From a gamma proteobacterium endosymbiont of Lamellibrachia anaximandri (GTDB lineage Bacteria > Pseudomonadota > Gammaproteobacteria > Chromatiales > Chromatiaceae), in assembly GCA_016756855.1 (NCBI GenBank), contig JAESPD010000035.1, positions 1-38,435 of the forward strand: a stretch of DNA of 38,435 bases, in the 5' to 3' direction. Below, piece after piece: positions 1 through 10,052 of the stretch; the first letter of the stretch is position 1; each line of letters begins with the position of its first letter. The notes beneath the pieces were generated by a model. The model did not search any database. It saw only the letters and a list, made by a program, of their open reading frames with translations, and was not told the origin of the DNA. The translations under genes were made by a program, and so were the position numbers.

Positions 1-483
1 ACTATCTGGCTTCGTCCAGGTTCGTCACCAGCGTTTCAACCAGTCAATACAAAAGTCGATTACCCTCAACCACTACGACGGGTCAAATATCACGACAGCG
101 AAACTGGCAAAACCTTCAACTTTCTGACCAACAATTTTACTATCCCAGCACAGACAGTAGCCGAACTCTATCGTTATCGGTGGCAGGTAGAACTCTTTTT
201 CAAATGGATCAAACAGCACCTGAGAATCAAATCTTTTTTCGGAACCACAGAGAATGCAGTAAAGAGCCAGATCTGGATTGCCATCTCGGTCTACGTGCTC
301 GTAGCCATCATCAAAAAACGTCTCAAGCTAGAAACAGAACTCTACACAATTCTACAGATTTTGAGCCTTACTCTTTTCGAGAAAACCCCATTGGATCAGT
401 TGCTTATGAAATCCGATTGCAAAAGTGAAGAATGCGCCATGGATAACCAATTGAATTTATTCGATTTAACGTTGGGACACTAG
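1..483 (+). CDS. IS4-family transposase, C-terminal part (5' end outside window)
   Basis: This reading frame is open from the first base of the window to a TAG stop and gives about 160 residues of a DDE transposase. The segment encoded at 169-213 shows the IS4-family signature Y-(2)-R-(3)-E-(6)-K exactly (YRYRWQVELFFKWIK). Its Glu is the third catalytic acidic residue. The two catalytic Asp residues would lie upstream, outside the window. The protein ends in a hydrophilic LNLFDLTLGH tail. The sequence is more AT-rich than the ftsX gene next to it, as expected of an insertion element. I could not identify the right terminal inverted repeat or a target duplication, so the element boundary between 484 and about 600 is open. 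Whether the copy is intact cannot be judged from this end. Confidence 0.85.
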   Translation, partial: TIWLRPGSSPAFQPVNTKVDYPQPLRRVKYHDSETGKTFNFLTNNFTIPAQTVAELYRYRWQVELFFKWIKQHLRIKSFFGTTENAVKSQIWIAISVYVLVAIIKKRLKLETELYTILQILSLTLFEKTPLDQLLMKSDCKSEECAMDNQLNLFDLTLGH

Positions 484-609
484 TGATTCTATACGTTATT
501 ATTCATGGGATCACTAATAAATAGTTGACTGTGGCGGAGCACTGATGTATGGACGTCTCCACAGGAGGGCATGCAGCACTCTCAATAATTTGAGTAGATC
601 CTCTCGGTA

Positions 610-1572
610 CTAACTTGGCTCAATCGCACTCAAATGCCGCCCCACCGCAATCCAGGAGCCTAGCAAGCCCAGCCCGGCGCTGCCGGCAAGCAACAGCAGG
701 GTGGTGGTGATATCCAGAGACGAGAGGTCGAAGGCGCTCTGGTAGAGCATCGCCAGTTGCGCCACCGGGCCACTGATGAGCAGGATGGAGATGGCGACCA
801 GCAGCCAGGCGATGATGCCGCCGAAGAGACCGTACCAGAGGCCGGTGTAGAGGAAGGGACGGCGGATAAAACCGTTGGTGGCGCCGATCAGTTTGGTGAT
901 TTCGATTTCGGCATGCCGGTTCTGGATCTCCAGACGTATCGTGTTGCCGATGATCAGCAACACCGCCAGCCCCAGCAGGGTGGCGAGTACCAGCACCGCC
1001 CGCTGGGCGATTTCGGTGATCGCCTGCAGACGCCGTACCCACTGCAGGTCGAGCTGAACGATATCGGTCTCAGGCAGCAGGCCGAGTTCACGTACCAGCA
1101 ACTGGGCCGTCTCGGGTGTACTGTATTCGTCCTTTGGCAGGATCACCAGCAGAGCGGGCAGCGGGTTACTGTCGAGGGTCTCCAGGGCGTCTCCAAAGCC
1201 GCTCAGACGTCGAAACTCCGCCATTGCCGATGCCTTGGAGATGACCTGAATCGATTTGATGCGCTGGTGCAGACGGAGTTTTTTGCTTAGTGCTGCCGCC
1301 TGTTTGTCGCTGATCTCCTGCTTCAGGAAGAGGGAGATGCTGGCGCCACTCTCCCAGCCGCCGCTGACGTTCTGCAGGTTGTTGAGCATCACGTGCAGGC
1401 CGATGGGCAGTGCCAGGGCGATGCCGATAACAGCGGCGGTCATCAGGGTGCCCAGGGGGGCGTGGGTGAGTCGTCCCAGGCTGGCCAAGGCCACTTGAAG
1501 ATGGCGCTGCAGCCAGATATCGGGACGAAATCCCGGACGGCGCCGCATCGGATTGTTACGCCCCTTGCTCAT
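610..1572 (-). CDS. ftsX: Cell division protein FtsX (ABC transporter-like membrane subunit)
   Basis: This 320-aa inner-membrane protein is the partner of FtsE. In known systems FtsEX at the septum activates peptidoglycan hydrolases through a periplasmic loop and signals to the divisome. The sequence shows the expected plan. There is an N-terminal cytoplasmic stretch rich in Arg and a first membrane segment near residues 40-65 (TLMTAAVIGIALALPIGL). A periplasmic domain of about 110 residues follows. Three more hydrophobic segments make up the C-terminal half (AVLVLATLLGLAVLLIIG and later). Length is close to E. coli FtsX (about 350 aa). The start codon overlaps the end of ftsE by 4 bp (ATGA), which indicates translational coupling. 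The usual downstream neighbour, rpoH, is missing; an IS4-type transposase fragment follows on the opposite strand. Confidence 0.95.
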   Translation of the reverse strand: MSKGRNNPMRRRPGFRPDIWLQRHLQVALASLGRLTHAPLGTLMTAAVIGIALALPIGLHVMLNNLQNVSGGWESGASISLFLKQEISDKQAAALSKKLRLHQRIKSIQVISKASAMAEFRRLSGFGDALETLDSNPLPALLVILPKDEYSTPETAQLLVRELGLLPETDIVQLDLQWVRRLQAITEIAQRAVLVLATLLGLAVLLIIGNTIRLEIQNRHAEIEITKLIGATNGFIRRPFLYTGLWYGLFGGIIAWLLVAISILLISGPVAQLAMLYQSAFDLSSLDITTTLLLLAGSAGLGLLGSWIAVGRHLSAIEPS

Positions 1573-2240
1573 TCCGTCTTCCCGGTGTCCTGCACCAGCT
1601 GGCCGTTGTGCAGGGTGAGGATGCGCTTGTCCATGCGGGAGATCAGGTCGAGATCATGGGTGGCGATGAGCAGGGTGACGCCGACCTGATTGAACCATCC
1701 GAACAGTTCCATTATCTCCTGGGAGAGTTTCGGATCCAGATTGCCGGTGGGTTCGTCCGCCAGCACCAGTGGGGGTTTGCTCACCACCGCGCGGGCGATG
1801 CCGACTCGCTGCTGTTCACCACCGGAGAGGGTGATCGGTGCGGCTTTCTCTTTGTTCAGCAGTCCGACCTTGTCCAGTGCGGCGCGTACACGGCGGGAGA
1901 TCTCCTTGTATCCCATGCCCGAGACCACCAACGGCAGCGCCACATTGTCGAAGACGGTACGGTCGTTCAGCAGCCGGTGGTCCTGGAAGATCATCCCCAC
2001 CTCGCGCCGATGGTAGGGAATCTGACTGTTCTTCAGGCGGGTGAGGTTGCGGTCGTTGACGTGCACCTGGCCGCCGCTGGAACGTTCCAACAGGCCGATC
2101 AGTTTAAGCAGCGTACTCTTGCCTGCGCCTGAGTGGCCCGTGAGGAAGACCATCTCTCCCGCTTCGATACGAAAACTGACGCCGGCCAGGCCGGTATGTC
2201 CGCCGGGGTAGCGCTTGCTGACGTTATCGAAGTGAATCAT
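1569..2240 (-). CDS. ftsE: Cell division ATP-binding protein FtsE
   Basis: This 223-aa ABC-type ATPase drives the FtsEX complex at the division septum. All nucleotide-binding motifs are present in order: Walker [10 protein letters not shown] near residue 35, the Q-loop in MIFQDHRLL, the signature [14 protein letters not shown] near residue 138, Walker [13 protein letters not shown], and the switch His in IATHDLD. Length is the family norm (about 222 aa). It lies 5 bp downstream of ftsY and overlaps ftsX by 4 bp, so ftsY-ftsE-ftsX form one transcription unit, as in most gammaproteobacteria. Confidence 0.97.
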   Translation of the reverse strand: MIHFDNVSKRYPGGHTGLAGVSFRIEAGEMVFLTGHSGAGKSTLLKLIGLLERSSGGQVHVNDRNLTRLKNSQIPYHRREVGMIFQDHRLLNDRTVFDNVALPLVVSGMGYKEISRRVRAALDKVGLLNKEKAAPITLSGGEQQRVGIARAVVSKPPLVLADEPTGNLDPKLSQEIMELFGWFNQVGVTLLIATHDLDLISRMDKRILTLHNGQLVQDTGKTE

Positions 2241-2245
2241 CTGAT

Positions 2246-3232
2246 CTATTGCTCGAACAGGGCGTCCACAAACTCTTTGGCATCGAACTCCCGCAGGTCT
2301 TCGATCGCCTCGCCGACGCCGATAAAGCGGATCGGTACCTTCACCTTGTCGGCGATGGCGAAGATCACGCCGCCCTTTGCGGTGCCGTCCAGTTTGGTGA
2401 TGACGATGCCGCTCAGGCCTACCGTCTCGTTGAACTGCACCGCCTGGTTGACCGCATTCTGCCCTGTGCCCGCATCGACCACCAGCAGTACTTCGTGGGG
2501 CGAGGAGGGGTCGATCTTCTTCATCACCCGGGCGATCTTGGCCAGTTCGTCCATCAGATTGGTCTTTGTGTGGAGGCGTCCGGCGGTGTCGGCGATCAGT
2601 ACATCGATCCTTCTGGCTGTGGCGGCCTTCAGGGCATCGAAGATGACCGATGCGGAGTCGGCGCCGGTGTGCTGGGCGATCACCGGTACCTCGTTGCGTT
2701 CGCCCCAGGCTTGCAACTGCTCCACGGCGGCGGCGCGAAAGGTATCGCCGGCGGCAAGCATTACGCTCTCGCCGTCCATCTGGAGCTTGCGCGCCAGCTT
2801 GCCGATGGTGGTGGTCTTGCCGGCACCGTTGATGCCGACCATCAGCACCACCAGGGGTTTACCCTGTTCCGCTTTTGCCTGGGGGGTATCGTTGGCTTGC
2901 AGAATGTCGAGTAGTTGCGCCTTGAGAAGACGGCTCAACGCCTCGGGATCGGCGAGTTCCTTGCGTTTTACCCGCCCGGTCAGATCATCGATGATGCGGC
3001 TGGTGGCATCGACGCCCACATCTGCGGTGAGTAGTAGGGTCTCCAGGTCCTCCAGCAGTTCGTCATCAATGGTCTTGCGGCCCAGTACCAGGTCGGCGAG
3101 GCCGTCGGTAAGGTTGTGGCGGGTGCGCGCAAGACGCTCTTTGAGACGCGAGAAGAGACCCTGTTTCTCTTGTGGTGACGGTTCGGGTATTGCCGCCTGC
3201 TCCGCTTTTTTCTTCTTTCCAAATCCGAACAT
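2246..3232 (-). CDS. ftsY: Signal recognition particle receptor FtsY
   Basis: FtsY is the membrane-associated SRP receptor GTPase that docks ribosome-SRP complexes at the Sec translocon. I chose the start at 3232 (MFGFGKKKKAEQ), giving about 328 aa. A purine-rich AGGAAAA lies about 8 bases upstream, and the lysine-rich N terminus is typical of the membrane-targeting end. A longer open frame reaching 3391 adds 53 residues with no family resemblance. The NG domain shows G1 GINGAGKTTT, the insertion-box region, G3 DTAGR, and TKLDGTAKGG (G4). The acidic A domain of E. coli FtsY is almost absent, so this is a short-type FtsY. It is first in the ftsYEX unit and divergent from the M16 peptidase genes. 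Confidence 0.96.
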   Translation of the reverse strand: MFGFGKKKKAEQAAIPEPSPQEKQGLFSRLKERLARTRHNLTDGLADLVLGRKTIDDELLEDLETLLLTADVGVDATSRIIDDLTGRVKRKELADPEALSRLLKAQLLDILQANDTPQAKAEQGKPLVVLMVGINGAGKTTTIGKLARKLQMDGESVMLAAGDTFRAAAVEQLQAWGERNEVPVIAQHTGADSASVIFDALKAATARRIDVLIADTAGRLHTKTNLMDELAKIARVMKKIDPSSPHEVLLVVDAGTGQNAVNQAVQFNETVGLSGIVITKLDGTAKGGVIFAIADKVKVPIRFIGVGEAIEDLREFDAKEFVDALFEQ

Positions 3233-3488
3233 GTAAGAGGTTTTCCTGCTTGGTGTGAGGAACTCTATCGGTTCTCTGCACTCATAATTTTCTGTTTGGA
3301 CAATCCCGGCAAGCTTTGGAACAATGCCACCAGGATATAAATCAACAAATACAAAAGGAAGTACCGAACGGCTCCGATTGAGTTGTTCCACACTTTACGA
3401 ACGGACATTCTTACAAGCCGACAACTGCATGTAAAACAGATTTACCCTGTTTTTATCTGCTTTTGTGGCTGGCACAGAGGTTTTATTG

Positions 3489-4853
3489 ATGAATCGACTG
3501 CTTTTTGCTGCGGCACTGACACTCTCTTTGAGTGCCCTGGTGGTACAGGCCCAAGTCCATGAACACCAACTGGAAAATGGTCTCAAGGTAATTGTGAAAG
3601 AGGACCACCGGGCGCCGATTGTGGTCTCCCAGGTTTGGTACAAGGTCGGTTCCAGCTACGAACATGGTGGTATAACAGGTGTCTCCCATGTGCTGGAACA
3701 TATGATGTTCAAGGGGACTGAAATGCACCCGCCGGGAGAGTTTTCCCGAATCATTGCCGCCAACGGCGGCAGCGAGAATGCCTTCACCGGCCGCGACTAC
3801 ACCGCCTATTTCCAGACCATGTCGAAGGATCGTCTGCATGTCTCCTTTGAGTTGGAGGCGGATCGCATGCGCAATCTGACCCTGCCAGCAGAAGAGTTCG
3901 CCAAAGAGGTTGAGGTGGTGAAGGAGGAGCGCCGCATGCGCACCGAGGACAAACCTCAGTCCCTCACCTATGAGCAGTTCAATGCGGGTGCCTATGAAGC
4001 CTCCCCCTATCGCATCCCCGTTATCGGCTGGATGTCAGATCTGGATGCGATGCAGGTGGAGGATCTGCAGGCCTGGTATCGCAAATGGTATGCACCGAAC
4101 AACGCTACCCTGGTGGTGGTGGGCGATGTTGAACCCAAGGCGGTATTCGCCTTGGCGGAAAAGCATTTTGGCCCATTGAAGGCGGAAAAGGTCGATCAGC
4201 CCAAACCTCGCACCGAGCCGAAACAGCGCGGCATCAAACGTTTCGTGGTCAAAGCGCCTGCGCGGCAGCCCTATGTTCTGCTGGGTTATAAGACACCGGT
4301 GATCGGCAAGGCGGATGCGGCATGGGAACCCTATGCGCTGGAGATGCTCTCCTATGTATTGGACGGTGGCAGCAGCGCCCGGCTGACCCGCAACCTGATC
4401 CGTGGCAGCAAGAATGCCGCAGCGGTGGATGCGGACTACAGTGCCTTCTCTCGTCTGCCTGGTATGTTGATGCTGGATGCCACGCCGGTGCCGGGTAAGG
4501 ATATCGCCAAGATCGAGGCGGAACTTCGGGCCGAGGTGGAGCGATTCAAGACCGAGCTGGTCAGTGAGGATGAGCTGGCCCGGGTGCGTAACCAGATCGT
4601 TGCGGCCAAGGTGTTCGAGAAGGATTCGGTCTTCTATCAGGCAATGCTGATCGGGCGCCTGGAGACGGTGGGGCTCGACTGGCGACTGGCGGATGAGTAT
4701 GTGGGTCATCTGAAGGCAGTCACGGCCGAGCAGGTCCAGCAGGTGGCCCGGAAGTATCTGATCGAAGACAATTTGAGTGTGGCGAAACTCGATCCCCAAC
4801 CGATGGATGAGGTGAAACAGCGTGGCGCTGCTGGAGGTCGACATGGAAAGTAA
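3489..4853 (+). CDS. Zinc-dependent M16 family peptidase (catalytic subunit), periplasmic
   Basis: This is an M16B-type zinc peptidase (pitrilysin/processing-peptidase family) of about 454 aa, probably periplasmic. It starts with a clear signal peptide (MNRLLFAAALTLSLSALVVQAQ). The start at 3489 has AGAGG 8 bases upstream; an ATG 24 bp earlier lacks this. The inverted zinc motif HxxEH is intact (SHVLEHMMFKG, about residue 72 of the mature frame). The downstream Glu-rich helix (EVEVVKEERRMRTED) supplies the third zinc ligand and the usual arginine-rich signature. The second M16 domain (about 200-440) lacks a zinc site, as normal. The gene overlaps the next M16 gene by 11 bp. Adjacent catalytic and non-catalytic M16 genes beside ftsY and rsmD match PA0371/PA0372 of P. 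aeruginosa. The substrate is unknown. Confidence 0.92.
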   Translation: MNRLLFAAALTLSLSALVVQAQVHEHQLENGLKVIVKEDHRAPIVVSQVWYKVGSSYEHGGITGVSHVLEHMMFKGTEMHPPGEFSRIIAANGGSENAFTGRDYTAYFQTMSKDRLHVSFELEADRMRNLTLPAEEFAKEVEVVKEERRMRTEDKPQSLTYEQFNAGAYEASPYRIPVIGWMSDLDAMQVEDLQAWYRKWYAPNNATLVVVGDVEPKAVFALAEKHFGPLKAEKVDQPKPRTEPKQRGIKRFVVKAPARQPYVLLGYKTPVIGKADAAWEPYALEMLSYVLDGGSSARLTRNLIRGSKNAAAVDADYSAFSRLPGMLMLDATPVPGKDIAKIEAELRAEVERFKTELVSEDELARVRNQIVAAKVFEKDSVFYQAMLIGRLETVGLDWRLADEYVGHLKAVTAEQVQQVARKYLIEDNLSVAKLDPQPMDEVKQRGAAGGRHGK

Positions 4854-6162
4854 GTTTATTTCGAAACTGTTGCTGCTGACCCTGGGTTGGCTGCTCTCCG
4901 GCAGTCTGCTGGCAGGGCCGGTCATACAGACCTGGCAGACCGCAAACGGCACCAAGGTGCTCTACGTTCCTGCCCCTGAGATACCCATGGTCGACGTGCG
5001 GGTGGTTTTCGATGCGGGTAGCGCCCGCGACGGAGGTAATCTGGGTGTGACCTCTCTGACCAATACCCTGCTCACTGAAGGGGCGGGTGATTGGAGTGCA
5101 AATGAGATTTCCGAGCGGTTGGAGAATGTAGGTTCCAGTCTGGATACGGCTTCTCTGCGCGATATGGCCTGGGCATCGGTGCGCAGTCTCACCGAACAGA
5201 ATGCGCTGAATACGACACTGGATACCCTGGCGGCGGTGCTGGCTCAGCCACGGTTCAACACGGAAGATCTGGAGCGGGAACGGCAGGCAACCCTCGCCAG
5301 TCTGCTGCAGGATGAACAGTCGCCGGGCACTACCGGCAAGAAGCGGCTCTATCACCTGGTTTATGGCGATCACCCCTATGCGACCGATTCGGAAGGCACC
5401 ACCGCATCGGTGAAGGCGCTGACCCGCAAGGAGATCGTGGCCACCTACAAACGGCTCTATGTAGCGCGTAATGCACTGGTCGCCATTGTGGGTGCAGTGG
5501 ATCGCGGGCAGGCGGAAGCGATTGCAGAACGGGTGGTCGGTGGGTTGAAGCCCGGTAAGCATTCACCGAAGCTGCCGCCGGTTCCTGTACTTGAGAAGGC
5601 GGTGGTGGAAACTATCGAGTTTCCCTCCGCCCAATCCCATATCTATGTGGGTCAGCCGGGTATCCGGCGGGGTGACCCAGACTACTTTCCCCTCTATGTC
5701 GGCAACCACATCCTGGGTGGCAGCGGACTGGTCTCACTGCTGAGTGAAGAGGTGCGGGAGAAGCGGGGACTCGCCTACAGTGTCTACAGCTATTTTCTGC
5801 TGATGCGCCAGCCTGGCCTGTTTCAAATGGGGTTGCAGACCAAGAACTCGCAAGCGCAGCAGGCATTGCAGGTATTGACCGATACCCTGCAGCGGTTTGT
5901 CGAGGATGGGCCGACGAAAGCGCAGTTGACAGCAGCCAAGCAGAACATCACCGGAGGGTTCCCTCTGCGTATTTCATCCAACAGCAAGATCGTGGAGTAC
6001 CTGGCGGTGATCGGTTTCTATAACCTGCCTCTGGACTATCTCGACGCCTTCACCGGGAAGATCGAGGCGGTGACGGCTGACCAGATTCGCAGTGCGTTCC
6101 GTCGGCGGGTGCATCCGGATCGGATGGTGACGGTGAGGGTTGGGAAGAAGGACGAAACCTGA
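4843..6162 (+). CDS. M16 family peptidase-like protein, non-catalytic partner subunit
   Basis: This secreted M16B-like protein of about 439 aa lacks the catalytic site. A signal peptide is visible (LLLLTLGWLLSGSLLAGP). Start 4843 is preferred because GGAGG lies 5 bases upstream, inside the end of the preceding gene. Where the preceding protein has HVLEH, this one reads TSLTNTLLTEG, so both zinc His residues and the catalytic Glu are missing. The rest of the fold is recognisable, including the second-domain segment with LSEEVREKRGLAYSVYSY, which carries the R/Y pair conserved in M16 substrate-binding domains. By analogy with mitochondrial processing peptidase alpha/beta and bacterial M16B pairs, it probably forms a heterodimer with the upstream subunit and helps bind substrate. 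That pairing is inference. Confidence 0.9.
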   Translation: MESKFISKLLLLTLGWLLSGSLLAGPVIQTWQTANGTKVLYVPAPEIPMVDVRVVFDAGSARDGGNLGVTSLTNTLLTEGAGDWSANEISERLENVGSSLDTASLRDMAWASVRSLTEQNALNTTLDTLAAVLAQPRFNTEDLERERQATLASLLQDEQSPGTTGKKRLYHLVYGDHPYATDSEGTTASVKALTRKEIVATYKRLYVARNALVAIVGAVDRGQAEAIAERVVGGLKPGKHSPKLPPVPVLEKAVVETIEFPSAQSHIYVGQPGIRRGDPDYFPLYVGNHILGGSGLVSLLSEEVREKRGLAYSVYSYFLLMRQPGLFQMGLQTKNSQAQQALQVLTDTLQRFVEDGPTKAQLTAAKQNITGGFPLRISSNSKIVEYLAVIGFYNLPLDYLDAFTGKIEAVTADQIRSAFRRRVHPDRMVTVRVGKKDET

Positions 6163-6165
6163 AAT

Positions 6166-6257
6166 GTGTAGGCTTGATCAAGCGTAGCGGATCGGGCATG
6201 GTTGAATTTCTGAACGCACAGGGTTGCAGGTTCCGCTACGCTTGAACCGGCCTACAC
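6166..6257. repeat. REP-like palindromic intergenic repeat, copy A
   Basis: About 92 bp fill the gap between the M16 pair and rsmD. The left arm begins GTGTAGGC and contains TCAAGCGTAGCGGA. The right arm is its imperfect reverse complement, containing TCCGCTACGCTTGA and ending GCCTACAC. About 34 bp of unpaired sequence separate them. A second copy with the same arms in swapped order lies at 28363-28452. The pattern fits a REP/BIME-type or MITE-like interspersed element. It may act as a transcript-stabilising or terminating hairpin between the two genes. Confidence 0.85.
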
Positions 6258-6262
6258 TATTT

Positions 6263-6838
6263 ATGCCAAAAAGATCCTCCAACAAGGTGCGCATCATCGG
6301 CGGCGTACATCGCGGCAGGAAACTCGATTTCCCTGACCTGCCTGGCCTGCGGCCTACCGGCGACCGGGTTCGTGAAACCCTCTTCAACTGGCTGCAGCCG
6401 CTGATTCCAGGGGTGCGCTGCCTGGATCTGTTTGCAGGCAGTGGTGCACTGGGGCTGGAGGCGGCCTCCCGTGGCGCCGGCGAGGTGGTGATGCTGGATG
6501 CCGCTGTCGCCGTTACGCGGCAGCTGGAGGCCAACCGTTCTCTGCTGCAGCTGGATCGGCTTGAGATCATCCGTGCCGATGCCCTGGCATGGTTGGCAGA
6601 GCAGCGGCCATCCCGCCCCTTCGACCTGGTCTTTCTCGATCCCCCCTTTGCCGCTGACCTGCTGGCAGAGAGTTGCCGCCTGTTGCAGTCGCATGGTTGG
6701 TTGGCAGACAATGCCCGGATCTATCTTGAGGATGATGCCGGGCGAGCACTTCCAGTGCTGCCGGAGGGGTGGGAGTTGCTCAAAGAGAAGAGGGCGGGGC
6801 AGGTCCGATATGGGCTGGCACGCTTTTCACTTCATTGA
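6263..6838 (+). CDS. rsmD: 16S rRNA (guanine(966)-N(2))-methyltransferase RsmD
   Basis: RsmD uses S-adenosylmethionine to methylate G966 of 16S rRNA during 30S assembly. The frame gives about 191 aa from ATG 6263 (MPKRSSNKVRIIGGVHRG). An ATG 39 bp upstream lies inside the palindromic repeat and is not credible. Visible family features are IIGGxxRGRKL at the N terminus, RPTGDRVRETLFNWL, the SAM-binding motif I LDLFAGSGALGLEAASRGA, and the catalytic motif LDPPF (N/D-PP-Y/F) near residue 130. Its place between the ftsY region and coaD is standard for gammaproteobacteria. Confidence 0.96.
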   Translation: MPKRSSNKVRIIGGVHRGRKLDFPDLPGLRPTGDRVRETLFNWLQPLIPGVRCLDLFAGSGALGLEAASRGAGEVVMLDAAVAVTRQLEANRSLLQLDRLEIIRADALAWLAEQRPSRPFDLVFLDPPFAADLLAESCRLLQSHGWLADNARIYLEDDAGRALPVLPEGWELLKEKRAGQVRYGLARFSLH

Positions 6839-6905
6839 GGAGTAGCGGCTGACAAATATCATTCCTTTCATGGGTTTCTGCTACTATCATCTTATTTTGA
6901 AATAA

Positions 6906-7393
<488 letters not shown>

Positions 7394-7394
<1 letters not shown>

Positions 7395-7427
7395 CACTGG
7401 TTGATCGGGAAGATCGATAGTGTTTTT
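7394..7427 (+). terminator. Probable rho-independent terminator after coaD
   Basis: ACACT (7394-7398) pairs with AGTGT (7419-7423). An inner stem TTGATC/GATCGA closes on a GGGAA loop, and a run of five T follows (7423-7427). It starts at the coaD stop codon. The small internal loop lowers confidence. Confidence 0.6.
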
Positions 7428-7462
7428 CAGAGGCGAACTCGCTAGAATCCATTTCATTTTAA

Positions 7463-9422
<1,960 letters not shown>

Positions 9423-9664
9423 TACCCAGCCATGCAGACGCACCAGCCCCTCTCCACGATCAGGTCGTGAGTGTCGCGGCGGGATGCCGTTGCTGCAACA
9501 CTCTGGTCGGCTATTGGTGGTGTTAAGGAAGCCATTAGACGACTATCAACGGGTAAATTGTTCAAATATGAGGAATTTGCCATTGAATTTAGAGAGAAAA
9601 TAGCCCAAGCTCAGGCTGTAAACCTATTCAAAAGATTATTCCACGGAAACGAGAGATCAAGAGA

Positions 9665-9964
9665 ATGAAGAAAACCACCACGATGTTGAAAGCTGCTGCT
9701 CTGGTTCTGACTCTGGGCCTGGTTGCCGGTTGCGCCACCACTGCTGATGTTCAGTCGGCGCGTGATGCTGCTGCCAAGGCACAGGAGACTGCCGATGCCG
9801 CTATGAGGGCTGCTCGTGCTGCGGAGCTCGATGCCGCTTCTGCCCAAGGTTCTGCTGATGCTGCCATGAACAAGGCCGACGACGCCACTGCTGCTGCGAA
9901 AGAGTGCAACGAGCGTTGCAGTCGCATGTCAGAGAAGGGCATGGCCGACGCAATGGCCAAGTAA
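9665..9964 (+). CDS. Lpp/OprI-like alanine-rich outer-membrane lipoprotein
   Basis: This 99-aa protein starts with a lipoprotein signal peptide (TMLKAAALVLTLGLVAGC). The lipobox LVAGC puts the lipidated Cys at residue 23. The mature part is a long alanine-rich heptad helix (SARDAAAKAQETADAAMRAA and onward), as in Lpp and OprI, which form trimeric coiled coils. It ends in lysine (ADAMAK). In E. coli the C-terminal Lys of Lpp is the residue that L,D-transpeptidases join to peptidoglycan. The convergent neighbour is such an enzyme, so this protein may be covalently anchored; that is inference. Two Cys near the C terminus (KECNERCSRM) are unusual for Lpp and might form a disulfide. A strong terminator follows. 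Confidence 0.88.
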   Translation: MKKTTTMLKAAALVLTLGLVAGCATTADVQSARDAAAKAQETADAAMRAARAAELDAASAQGSADAAMNKADDATAAAKECNERCSRMSEKGMADAMAK

Positions 9965-10016
9965 GCAGTTCGTTTTCGGACAGCTTCTCTGGAGCCGCAG
10001 GGCTTCAGAGTGGAAG

Positions 10017-10048
10017 ACCCGGCTGGAGTGATCCAGACCGGGTTTTTT
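10017..10048 (+). terminator. Rho-independent terminator after the Lpp-like gene
   Basis: ACCCGG-CTGGA (10017-10027) pairs with TCCAG-A-CCGGGT, with a GTGA loop and one bulged A, then TTTTTT. It lies 52 bp after the lipoprotein stop and 5 bp before the end of the convergent L,D-transpeptidase gene. It may also serve that gene, though the other strand has no clear T run. Confidence 0.88.
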
Positions 10049-10052
10049 GTTA

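Noticed and set aside
2133-3236. Long open frame on the plus strand opposite ftsY (367 codons)
   Set aside because: It is the antisense shadow of ftsY in GC-rich DNA, with low-complexity Ser/Arg sequence and no ribosome site.
3233-3391. Longer N terminus for FtsY
   Set aside because: The 53 extra residues do not look like FtsY, and a good ribosome site supports the start at 3232.
4035-5562. Two long minus-strand frames opposite the M16 genes
   Set aside because: They overlap well-supported genes, have no family motifs, and their length is explained by codon bias of the genes on the other strand.
9471-9668. 65-codon frame before the Lpp-like gene
   Set aside because: Its sequence (KEAIRRLSTGKLFKYEEF) looks moderately protein-like, but it has no ribosome site and runs into the lipoprotein start. 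It could be a gene remnant; not supported enough to list.
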